Source: an uncultured Bacteriovoracaceae bacterium | Lineage (GTDB): Bacteria; Bdellovibrionota; Bacteriovoracia; Bacteriovoracales; Bacteriovoracaceae | Length of the DNA: 64,000 nucleotides | Reading direction: 5' to 3' | Assembly: GCA_938034385.1 (NCBI GenBank) | Contig: CALHLC010000030.1 | Location: 22,624 to 86,623 of the forward strand | Shown here: in pieces, positions 56,788-64,000 of the stretch | Layout: each line of letters opens with the position of its first letter | Numbering within the stretch: position 1 is the stretch's first letter | Notes under the pieces: model-generated | The model's input: only the letters and a program-made list of their open reading frames with translations | What the model was told of the DNA's origin: nothing | The model's database searches: none | Made by a program: the position numbers and the translations under genes

Positions 56788-56824
56788 AAACTATATAGCC
56801 TACTGTTTTTGGCATTTCATTTTT
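56788..56824 (+). repeat. 37-nt element, copy 2
   Basis: This copy is 33/37 identical to 51494-51530 and lies 14 bases after the LRR gene stop, joined directly to an internal LRR sequence. The hairpin is weaker than in copy 1 (AAAAC pairs with GTTTT). It supports either a shared terminator or an ancient tandem duplication of leader plus gene. Confidence 0.65.
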
Positions 56825-56825
56825 T

Positions 56826-57158
56826 GCAAATCAATTTAGTGGTGCATTACCTGCAGGAGTTTTTAATAACAATACTGATCTGGAAACTCTTTATATCTCT
56901 AATAATCAATTTACCTTAGGAACAAGTTTGTTTAACAATAACAAATTGAAAACTTTTCTTGCTAGGACTAATAACTTTAGCACAAGCGATATCAACAACT
57001 TCTTAATTGACTTAGATAGCAACGGAGCTCCTGGATCCAATCAAGCTCACTTAGGCTTTCAGTTTCACAGCCAGAACCCTGCCGCTCCACCAAGCGGCTC
57101 AGGAATTACTGCAAAAAACAATATAATTTCTTCTGGTAAAGTAGTTACGACTGATTAG
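56826..57158 (+). pseudogene. 3' remnant of a second LRR gene
   Basis: This open stretch starts in the middle of an LRR (ANQFSGALPAGVFNNNT) and runs through two repeats into the same end cap as the preceding gene: SDINNFLIDLDSNGAPGS, then PPSGSGITAKNNI, ending VVTTD and TAG. There is no start codon, ribosome-binding site or signal peptide in front; a stop precedes at 56796. I read it as the tail of a deleted tandem paralogue. It ends convergent with ftsZ, one base before the ftsZ stop codon. The stretch 56775-57159 holds only this remnant and the 37-nt element. Confidence 0.8.
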
Positions 57159-57159
57159 T

Positions 57160-58407
57160 TTAACTATTTTTTCTCATAAAAGACGGCGTATCAAACTCAT
57201 CCTCATCAAAGTTCATAAAACCAAGCTTTTCTGCAATCGATCTAGTCTTAGCTTTAGAATTAACACTACTTTCCTGGGTTGGTCGTGACTGAGGTCTATT
57301 GATTTCTTTAAGAGGCTCTAATCTGGCACTTAAACTTGAACTCTCCGTCTCACTATTTTTTCTTTCATGTTCTCTTATTGATTCAAAAGCTCCAGATAAA
57401 TTTTCTCTACTTAAAGCTTCTTTAGGTTTTACTGCTCTCACCATTGCTTCATTTAATCCTGTAGCAATGACTGTTACCTGAACCTCATCTTTTGGCTCTT
57501 CATCAATAACCATTCCAAAAATTATCTCAGCTTCCTCATCAGCACTTTGCATAATATAACTCATTGCTTGGTTTGCTTCGCTCGTCGTTAAATTTGACCC
57601 ACCAGAAATATTTACAATTAAACCTTTCGCTCCATCTATGCTTACATCTTCTAAAAGTGGTGAATGAATTGCTAATTTTGCAGCATCTATTGCTCTTGTT
57701 TCTCCAATACAAATTCCAGAACCCATTAGTGCAATTCCTTTATCTTTCATCACTGATCTAACATCAGAAAAATCAGAATTTATAAGGCCTGTATTATTCA
57801 CTAAGTCTGAAATTCCTTTAACAGCATTTAGTAAAATCTCATCAGCTTTCTTAAAAGTATCAACAAGACTTAATTCCTCTCCAGCTAATTCTAATAACTT
57901 ATCATTTGGAATAGAAATTAGTGAATCAACACTTTCACCCAATTCTCTAAAACCTTCTAAAGCTTGTCTCATTCTCTTCTTGCCTTCAAATGCAAATGGC
58001 TTCGTAACAACACCTACAGTGAGTATTCCAAGTTCTCTACAAAGTTTCGCTATAATTGGAGCAGCACCTGTTCCTGTTCCACCACCCATTCCAGCAGTAA
58101 TAAAAACCATATCAGCATCTTGCAATAAAGCAGACATCGCTTCATAATCTTCAAGAGCAGCTTTTCTACCTACTTCAGGATCGGCTCCAGCTCCAAGACC
58201 TTTTGTAATCTCTTTACCAAGTTGAACCTTTACTTCAGATAAACTTGCACTTAATGCCTGAACATCAGTATTAGCGACAATATAACTAACTCCACCAAGA
58301 CCTGAACTGATCATAGTATTAACGGCATTGCATCCCGCTCCCCCTACTCCCATGACAATAATCTTTGCTGTTGGTGATTGTGATACATTTTCTGCTATTT
58401 CAAACAT
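57160..58407 (-). CDS. ftsZ: cell division protein FtsZ
   Basis: The 415-residue tubulin homologue forms the Z ring. It has GVGGAGCNAVNTMI, the GTP-binding signature GMGGGTGTGAAP near 105-116, the T7 region NSDFSDVR, a variable linker (about 320-390) and a conserved C-terminal peptide DTPSFMRKNS that binds FtsA and other partners. It is the last gene of the dcw segment, nine bases after ftsA. Confidence 0.98.
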   Translation of the reverse strand: MFEIAENVSQSPTAKIIVMGVGGAGCNAVNTMISSGLGGVSYIVANTDVQALSASLSEVKVQLGKEITKGLGAGADPEVGRKAALEDYEAMSALLQDADMVFITAGMGGGTGTGAAPIIAKLCRELGILTVGVVTKPFAFEGKKRMRQALEGFRELGESVDSLISIPNDKLLELAGEELSLVDTFKKADEILLNAVKGISDLVNNTGLINSDFSDVRSVMKDKGIALMGSGICIGETRAIDAAKLAIHSPLLEDVSIDGAKGLIVNISGGSNLTTSEANQAMSYIMQSADEEAEIIFGMVIDEEPKDEVQVTVIATGLNEAMVRAVKPKEALSRENLSGAFESIREHERKNSETESSSLSARLEPLKEINRPQSRPTQESSVNSKAKTRSIAEKLGFMNFDEDEFDTPSFMRKNS

Positions 58408-58416
58408 AACTACTCC

Positions 58417-59670
58417 TTAAAATATTTCTTTAAAAACTTTTTTTAATGATTTACTAAATTTAGAGATCACATCCTCCGATGGTCCATTTTCTCCAAATTC
58501 TATTTCTTGATATTCTTCATTTTCACTTTTTGATTCTAGTAATAATCCTAAAACTGTTGATAGCTTTGGATCCTCCATAACATTTGTCATGCCACCAAAT
58601 GTAACAGGGTAACCAACTTTTGCTGGCTTTTCTAAAAAGTACTCTGCAAATGGAACAAGATCATTTAGCAATGCTCCCCCACCTGTAATTACAAATCCCG
58701 CATTCATTTTATCTATAAGTTGATTATTCTCTAAAATTCTTTTAACCAAACCTAATAATTCTTCAGCTCTAGCGTTTAAAATTTTAGAAATATATTTTAT
58801 CTCAACCTCTCGAGGTTTAATCCCAGAAACACCTTGAACTAAAATATTTGATGAGTCGTTCACCTTCTCAGGTAAAACACTTCCATGATTAATTTTAATT
58901 CTTTCTGCTTCATCACTGGTCACTTTTAATCCAACAGCTAAATCATTTGTAAAATGATTTCCTCCTACTGGAATAATTTGAGACCAAATTAAGCAATTTT
59001 CTTTCCAAACTGCAATATCAGTAGTTCCACCACCAATATCAATTAAAACGACTCCTAATTCTTTTTCTTCTGGAGACAATACAGACTTTGAAGAAGCCAC
59101 AGGTTGAAGAATTATTTCATTAGCTTTAAGACCTGCTTGCTCTACACATCTAATTAAGTTTTGAATTAAAGTTGTCTGACCTGTAACGATATGAACATTG
59201 GCCTCTAACCTTACTCCATGCATCCCAACTGGATCTTTAATTCCACGTGTATTATCTACTTTAAACTCTTGTGGGAGCACATGTAATATTTCTCTATCAG
59301 ACGGAATAACAACTGCTTTGGCTGCATCCAATACTCGCTCAACATCAATTTCTGTTACTTCCTTATTCTTAGTTGCAACAACTCCAGAACTATTAAAAGA
59401 GTAAATATGATTCCCAGCAATACCAATAGTCGCATTACTAATATCAGAAATTCCGGCCATTAACTTTGCTTCTTCCAAGGAACAACTTATAGACTTCACA
59501 GTTTTATCAATATTTATGACACAACCTTTTTTAAGGCCATAGCTTGGATGAGTCCCAACACCTAAAATTTCAATTTCTGAATTTACAACTTTTGATATAA
59601 TAGTACAGACCTTGGTAGTACCAACATCTAGCGCGATAGTAATTTTTTCGTTTGTACTGATGGACTTCAT
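58417..59670 (-). CDS. ftsA: cell division protein FtsA
   Basis: The 417-residue actin-like protein tethers FtsZ to the membrane. Phosphate motif IALDVGTTKVCTII begins near residue 12, the second is VVLIDIGGGTTDIAVW, and the adenosine motif is GFVITGGGALLNDL. The C-terminal amphipathic helix SKFSKSLKKVFKEIF is the membrane-targeting sequence. A strong GAAAGGA site precedes the ATG. Confidence 0.97.
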   Translation of the reverse strand: MKSISTNEKITIALDVGTTKVCTIISKVVNSEIEILGVGTHPSYGLKKGCVINIDKTVKSISCSLEEAKLMAGISDISNATIGIAGNHIYSFNSSGVVATKNKEVTEIDVERVLDAAKAVVIPSDREILHVLPQEFKVDNTRGIKDPVGMHGVRLEANVHIVTGQTTLIQNLIRCVEQAGLKANEIILQPVASSKSVLSPEEKELGVVLIDIGGGTTDIAVWKENCLIWSQIIPVGGNHFTNDLAVGLKVTSDEAERIKINHGSVLPEKVNDSSNILVQGVSGIKPREVEIKYISKILNARAEELLGLVKRILENNQLIDKMNAGFVITGGGALLNDLVPFAEYFLEKPAKVGYPVTFGGMTNVMEDPKLSTVLGLLLESKSENEEYQEIEFGENGPSEDVISKFSKSLKKVFKEIF

Positions 59671-59729
59671 GAGATTCCTTTCTCAAATTACTTTGATTCC
59701 TTCAACTAAATACATTTTCTAATGATTGA

Positions 59730-60464
59730 TTACAAATGGCTAGAAAAATTCACAACAACTTTCTGTGAATTCAAAAACTTTACAAATTTAGGATGTTTCT
59801 TTTTCCGATCAAAATACTCAATTGTCTTTAATAATTTCGCGGACTTATTTTTCCAATCCGACTTTCCGAGAAATGCACTTATAGCATGGTTATGATTTGT
59901 CATTACAAAGACTAACTTCTGATCAGAATCAAAAACAACATCAGATATTTTATTTCTTAATTTTTCATCAATGTTTTTTAACAAGCGAGTAATATCTTTT
60001 AATTTTTGCTCAGTGAGTTCAGAGTACTCCATCGATACAACGGGTAAATCTCTAGTAATTTTTTTCTCATTTCTTAAAACATTTTCATAGTTTGGATCTA
60101 TTCTTAAACCATTAATTGATAAAACAGAATGAAATTGCTGAGTACCATCTTTCTTAAACACCTGCACTCTTGCTATAGGGATAGGGCATGTAAAGCTTAA
60201 AGCAACTTTCTGCGTCACAGGATTAAATTCAATGTCGTAAGTTTTTAAATAATATTTTTCTCTCAGCTTATTTTTTTCAATATATTTTTTCGTTTGTAAT
60301 AAAGATTTATCTTTTCTAAAGACTTCTAAAATTTCTAACGCTGCGCTGCCAGATGTTTTACTCGGACAATTACCAAAATTTGTTTTATAACTTAATTCGT
60401 GAAAATTTTCGACGAGAGCTGACGCACTAAGTGTAAACGAAAAAACGAAAAGTATCTTTAACAT
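59730..60464 (-). CDS. divergent FtsQ/DivIB candidate
   Basis: The 244-residue protein starts MLKILFVFSFTLSASALVEN, a hydrophobic leader that looks more like a cleavable signal peptide than the long cytoplasmic tail plus anchor of typical FtsQ. The next part (about 65-115, ending PIPIARVQVFKKDG) resembles the end of a POTRA domain. LPVVSMEYSELTEQKLKDI and SDVVFDSDQKLVFVM, then KSAKLLKTIEYFDRKK and KVVVNF, follow the order of the FtsQ beta-domain (LP, helix, strand pair, helix, final strand). Position between murB and ftsA is where ftsQ belongs. Inference from order and weak motif match. Confidence 0.6.
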   Translation of the reverse strand: MLKILFVFSFTLSASALVENFHELSYKTNFGNCPSKTSGSAALEILEVFRKDKSLLQTKKYIEKNKLREKYYLKTYDIEFNPVTQKVALSFTCPIPIARVQVFKKDGTQQFHSVLSINGLRIDPNYENVLRNEKKITRDLPVVSMEYSELTEQKLKDITRLLKNIDEKLRNKISDVVFDSDQKLVFVMTNHNHAISAFLGKSDWKNKSAKLLKTIEYFDRKKKHPKFVKFLNSQKVVVNFSSHL

Positions 60465-60467
60465 ACT

Positions 60468-61373
60468 TTAATTATAGGAATATTGAACCTCACATTCAAT
60501 CATTAGTCCTATTTTGTCTAATACCTGAGCCTTTATCTCTTCTATGAAAAAATGAAGTTCTTCTAAATCACCATTTCCTATATGCTCAATGAAATTGGCA
60601 TGAACTTCACTAATTTTAAAATTTTTTGAACTCATCCCTTTTAAACCTAATTCATCAATAATTTTTCCAATAGAATTATTTTCAGGATTTTTAAACACGC
60701 ACCCACAATTTTTTGACCTTAAAGGTTGTGAGTTTTTTCTATATTCTAGATATTCTTTAATTATATTTGAAACTTTTTCACAATGCTCAACGTGTTTTAA
60801 AGTTGCACCAATAATTATTTCACCATTTTTTAAAAAATTATTTTTCCTATAACTAAAACTATTAACTCCAATAGTTTCAATCCTAATTTCACCGTTTTCT
60901 TTTAGAATTTCTACTGACTCTACAAGAGAACTTATTTCTCCAAGTTTAGTTCCAGCATTCATGAAGATTGCGCCGCCTAAACTTGCAGGGATTCCAGTCA
61001 TTAGCTCCCATCCTTTTATATTATTTTTCAATGCTAATGATATTAATTTTTGAATACTTATAGAGGCAGGGAAATATGTCTTACTATTATCCATTGTAAA
61101 ACTTTCTTCTTCATATTCAAAATCAAGTTTTATATATAGGTCCTTAGATGTCCTTGGTAGCAGTTGGTTTGCTCCCCAACCAATTAGTCTATAAGATCTA
61201 TTCTCATCAACAAGCTTAGCTACTAATTCTCGCAATCCTTGCTTAGTCTTAACTATCGCTAAATCACCGCTGGCCTTCAATCTCATCGTACTTAAGTGAG
61301 TAAGGTCTATGCCTTCAAAATATTCAATGGAGTCGTTAGTGTTAAAGTGCTGTATCAAAGATTCGTTTTTCAT
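60468..61373 (-). CDS. murB: UDP-N-acetylenolpyruvoylglucosamine reductase
   Basis: The 301-residue flavoenzyme makes UDP-N-acetylmuramate. It has an FAD-binding domain (STMRLKASGDLAIV, then GWGANQLLP and GIPASLGGAIFMNAG) and the C-terminal domain with SYRKNNFL. The catalytic loop reads NCGCVFKNP, with Cys where the E. coli enzyme has the proton-donating Ser. The final Glu motif is SEVHANFIEH. The start is ATG 61373, overlapping the ftsW end by 32 bases; an extension to 61442 would only read through ftsW sequence. Confidence 0.93.
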   Translation of the reverse strand: MKNESLIQHFNTNDSIEYFEGIDLTHLSTMRLKASGDLAIVKTKQGLRELVAKLVDENRSYRLIGWGANQLLPRTSKDLYIKLDFEYEEESFTMDNSKTYFPASISIQKLISLALKNNIKGWELMTGIPASLGGAIFMNAGTKLGEISSLVESVEILKENGEIRIETIGVNSFSYRKNNFLKNGEIIIGATLKHVEHCEKVSNIIKEYLEYRKNSQPLRSKNCGCVFKNPENNSIGKIIDELGLKGMSSKNFKISEVHANFIEHIGNGDLEELHFFIEEIKAQVLDKIGLMIECEVQYSYN

Positions 61374-62460
61374 TTTTCTTAATATATAGCGAAAAGAACA
61401 CACCAAGTAAAAGTGCATTTGCAAGTAATGAAGAACCACCATAGCTTATTAAAGGAAGATTCAATCCTTTAGTCGGTAAAATTCCAAGAACCACAGACAT
61501 ATTTAAAATTGCTTGAAAGCATAAGGTTAATATTACAAGTACTGAAAAACTTGATTTTATTTTATCTTGATGAGCGATGGCTAACTTTAAGCCAGAATAA
61601 GCAAAAACCAAAAACAAACAAATAATCACAAAAACGCCTATAAAGCCTAGCTCTTCTCCAATCACACTGAAGATAAAATCATTATGGGCCTCTGGTAAGT
61701 AAAATAGCTTTTCTCTACTATTTCCAATCCCAGCACCAAAGATACTCCCATGAGCAAAGGCCAAAAATGATTGAATAATTTGAAAACCAGTATTACTTGG
61801 ATCACTCCATGGATCAAGATAACTCATTAGTCGCTTAACTCTATAGGGAGCCAAAACAAGTACGCCTGACATAAAAATTACTGAACCAGTTAAAAAGCCA
61901 TAAAACCACTTACGTGGGAAGTTACTCAGAAAACAAGCAAATAATATATTACTAAAGCATAAGAAGAACATCCCATAATCAGGCTGAAACATTAATAAAA
62001 CTAAAGGAGCAAATAAAATAATTCCTTTTTTTATCACTTCTTCTTTTTTCCAAATATCAAAATGATGAAAAAATGAAATTGCTGTCAAAAGCGTAGAGTA
62101 CTTAACAAACTCACCAGGCTGGATATTTATAAAACCAAGATTGATCCAACGTGAAGCTCCTTTAATTTTAACTCCAATGCCAGGAAAAAAAGTCATTAAA
62201 ACTAAAAAAGTAAAAAATATATGTAGATAAAAAATATTTTTATACCAAAATTCAAACTTAGATTTAGAAATAATTAAAATAGCAATACAACTAACAATAA
62301 CGAAAACTAATTGCTTAAGAAAAATATAATTAGACGATCCAAACTCTTCCATCGCATACATATAACTAGCAGAATAAATCATACCCAAACTAATTAATGT
62401 TAATGAAACGATAGAAAATAAGAAAATTTTTAAAAGCTGTTCTTTTTTAAGAGCATCCAT
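61342..62460 (-). CDS. ftsW: lipid II-linked peptidoglycan polymerase FtsW
   Basis: The 372-residue SEDS-family protein has about ten membrane helices. It carries GASRWINLGFINIQPGEFVKYS (usually QPSE), the loop FLPEAHNDFIFSVIGEELGFIG with the catalytic-region Asp, and GILPTKGLNLPLISYGGSSL. It is the septal glycosyltransferase in the division machinery. It lies between murD and murB, with no murG or murC between, unlike many dcw clusters. Confidence 0.94.
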   Translation of the reverse strand: MDALKKEQLLKIFLFSIVSLTLISLGMIYSASYMYAMEEFGSSNYIFLKQLVFVIVSCIAILIISKSKFEFWYKNIFYLHIFFTFLVLMTFFPGIGVKIKGASRWINLGFINIQPGEFVKYSTLLTAISFFHHFDIWKKEEVIKKGIILFAPLVLLMFQPDYGMFFLCFSNILFACFLSNFPRKWFYGFLTGSVIFMSGVLVLAPYRVKRLMSYLDPWSDPSNTGFQIIQSFLAFAHGSIFGAGIGNSREKLFYLPEAHNDFIFSVIGEELGFIGVFVIICLFLVFAYSGLKLAIAHQDKIKSSFSVLVILTLCFQAILNMSVVLGILPTKGLNLPLISYGGSSLLANALLLGVFFSLYIKKNEKRIFDTAL

Positions 62461-62478
62461 ACTCTCTCCTTAAAAAAG

Positions 62479-63858
62479 CTATAATTGATAAACTAGCTTT
62501 TTATAATAATTACCCTTCTCTACATAATCTCTAAAGACATCTGTAGAACTATTTCCGGGACATAGAACAATTATATCACCGTTACGAGATTTCTGATAGG
62601 CAATTAATACCGATTCATCAAAAGACCCGACTAGATAAGTCTGGGTTGCATCTCCAATGGACCTATTTAGTGCTTCTTTGCATTCTCCAACGATGACAAG
62701 CAGTCGTGATTTTTCATGAATAATATCTTGATAACCTTCAAACTCTTGCTCTGTATCTTTCCCACCAGCAATAACGATGACTTGCTGTTTAAATGATTCT
62801 AGAGTTTTTCTTAAATCATACATCGATTCAGACTTTGAATCATTATAAAATTTAACACCATTTTTTTCTATGATGTATTCTAGTCTATGTGGGATTCCAG
62901 GAAATTTAATAATACATTCTTGAATCGCTTCATCTGAAACTTTAAGTGCCTTACAAGCAGTAATAGCTGCCATTAAGTTTTCACGATTTCTCATTCCCAC
63001 GATTCTCATCTTGTTAACTTTAAACTCAGAGTGGTAATGAACATTTGAGTGAATTCTCTTCCCATGAAAGTGAGTTCCTTGAACGTCTCCAATAACTCCC
63101 ATTTTTACAAATGATCTTCTTGAATACCAACAAGTCTGAGCTTTCATATCTTTAAAGATTCCAAGAGAAGCTAACTTATCAAAATTTAAAATTAAATAGT
63201 TCTCAGGATTTAACCTAGTCGCAACTGATAAGCATGTTTCAATATATTCACTTACCGATCTAAACATTGGAGGAATTCTAATCTCATCAAGATTAGGATA
63301 CACAACCAAAATTGGTTTTAAATATTGAACACTCTTAATTTGTTGTGGAGATAATTCTACAATGACATAATCAATCTCTTCTTTATTTTCTAAAAGATGA
63401 TAATTAATAAACGGCTCTTCACTTGTTCCACCTACAAAGACATTTTTCTTATCAACTTTCAAAATATAAGAAATCATGTGAGCGATAGTTGTTCGTCCAT
63501 AACTTCCACAAACTGCAATTACTGGTTTATCACAATACTTAGATGAGAAAGTAAATTCAGAATAAACTTCCTTACCGTGATGCCTTGCAATTTCTAATTG
63601 CGGCATATGAGGATCAACAGAAGGACTGTAAATAATAAGATCAGCTTCTAAAAAGTCTGACTCTCTATGTTCTCCTAAAACAAGTTCAGGAGTAGGTTGA
63701 ATTTTTCTAACTCTTTTAACCGGTTTATTTAAATCAAAGATCGGTCTGATATCAGTAACTTTTACTTGGCATTCTAGTTTATTGAAAAAATTTATAAGAA
63801 CAAAACTAGTTTTTCCTAGACCAACTATAAGTACTTTTTTACCTCTATAATTTTCCAT
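62479..63858 (-). CDS. murD: MurD-like Mur ligase with altered active-site motifs
   Basis: At 459 residues this fits UDP-MurNAc-L-alanine:D-glutamate ligase in length, dcw position (just after mraY) and fold. It has an N-terminal VLIVGLGKTSFVL Rossmann domain, a central ATPase and a C-terminal domain with PHRLEYI and FYNDSKSES. Key motifs deviate: the P-loop is GSYGRTT (118-124) with Arg122 for the invariant Lys; NLDEIRIPPM (189-198) replaces the NxxxDHLDRH motif; GMRNREN has Arg290 for the His of GxHN. It could be an active divergent MurD or a non-catalytic relative. The GAGG ribosome-binding site and open frame argue against decay. Confidence 0.75.
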   Translation of the reverse strand: MENYRGKKVLIVGLGKTSFVLINFFNKLECQVKVTDIRPIFDLNKPVKRVRKIQPTPELVLGEHRESDFLEADLIIYSPSVDPHMPQLEIARHHGKEVYSEFTFSSKYCDKPVIAVCGSYGRTTIAHMISYILKVDKKNVFVGGTSEEPFINYHLLENKEEIDYVIVELSPQQIKSVQYLKPILVVYPNLDEIRIPPMFRSVSEYIETCLSVATRLNPENYLILNFDKLASLGIFKDMKAQTCWYSRRSFVKMGVIGDVQGTHFHGKRIHSNVHYHSEFKVNKMRIVGMRNRENLMAAITACKALKVSDEAIQECIIKFPGIPHRLEYIIEKNGVKFYNDSKSESMYDLRKTLESFKQQVIVIAGGKDTEQEFEGYQDIIHEKSRLLVIVGECKEALNRSIGDATQTYLVGSFDESVLIAYQKSRNGDIIVLCPGNSSTDVFRDYVEKGNYYKKLVYQL

Positions 63859-63881
63859 GACACCTCAATATAACGGTTCGT

Positions 63882-64000
63882 TTATCTAAGCTTTAGGCTT
63901 ATCAAAGCTAATACCATAAATAACAAACTAAGTATCCAGAATCTTACGATAACTTTTGGCTCTTGCCATCCCTTAAGCTCAAAATGATGATGAATTGGAG
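63882..64000 (-). CDS. mraY: phospho-N-acetylmuramoyl-pentapeptide transferase, C-terminal end only
   Basis: The last 38 residues of MraY are visible: [16 protein letters not shown], the conserved HHH-containing cytoplasmic loop, followed by the final membrane helix and KLR with TAA at 63884-63882. MraY forms lipid I. The rest lies beyond the window. The murD ATG follows 23 bases later. Confidence 0.93.
   Translation of the reverse strand, partial: PIHHHFELKGWQEPKVIVRFWILSLLFMVLALISLKLR

Noticed and set aside
1..64000. tRNA genes, rRNA, mobile elements or prophage
   Set aside because: I saw no cloverleaf-like conserved tRNA motifs, transposase or integrase coding sequence, or terminal inverted repeats; small RNAs cannot be excluded by eye.

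Overview
This AT-rich, gene-dense 64 kb window looks like a chromosomal core segment of a Gram-negative bacterium. It carries outer-membrane assembly genes (tamA/tamB), lipid A/heptose enzymes, a type IV pilus cluster, and division and cell-wall genes. The pilus genes run in the order known from Myxococcus xanthus (pilB, pilT, pilC, pilA, an ABC ATPase and permease, pilD, pilMNOPQ). With the low GC this suggests a Bdellovibrionota/Bacteriovoracaceae-like predator such as Halobacteriovorax. That assignment is inference; no marker was searched. No tRNA, rRNA, CRISPR array, insertion sequence or prophage is visible, and no stretch above 300 bases is empty apart from the pseudogene region described at 56.8-57.2 kb.

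Layout. 1-6.5 kb (minus): a truncated exported protein, lon, a UvrA-like ABC protein with a degenerate second ATPase site, and rpsI-rplM with a good promoter. 6.5-17.8 kb (minus): tamA-tamB, a small unknown, accC-accB-efp-aroQ and a TPR protein. 17.8-30.1 kb: the type IV pilus cluster, interrupted only by one plus-strand TPR-like gene between pilA and the ABC ATPase. 30.1-37.8 kb (minus): ribF and an aerotolerance-type operon (moxR, DUF58, an unknown, batA, batB fused to TPRs, batD). 37.9-41 kb (minus): lepB, rlmE and a polytopic membrane protein. 41-45.6 kb (plus): a translationally coupled run of soluble histidine kinase, lone receiver, NAD kinase and recN. 45.6-49 kb (minus): lpxH-like, a heptose-phosphate adenylyltransferase, an RDD protein, rsmE and prmA. 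49.1-51.5 kb (plus): udk and RNase J. 51.65-56.8 kb (plus): a 1,707-residue leucine-rich-repeat surface lipoprotein, followed by the 3' remnant of a related gene. 57.2-64 kb (minus): a dcw segment read mraY(partial)-murD-ftsW-murB-ftsQ-like-ftsA-ftsZ.

Most interesting points. (1) The giant LRR lipoprotein has a good lipobox leader but only an ATT codon available as start. It is built from a duplicated [WGDG cap + LRR array + end cap] module around three cadherin-like repeats, has near-identical 75-bp DNA repeats, a perfect 30-bp palindrome upstream, and a truncated sibling downstream sharing a 37-nt element. (2) The murD-position ligase has Arg in place of the P-loop Lys and lacks other Mur ligase signature residues. 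(3) The UvrA-like protein has lost the Walker B acidic pair of its second ATPase. (4) The gene in the ftsQ position is a very divergent FtsQ candidate. Several starts were reassigned from ribosome-binding sites or gene overlaps (rplM, tamA, pilQ, the ABC ATPase, batD, lepB, the RDD protein, murB, udk).
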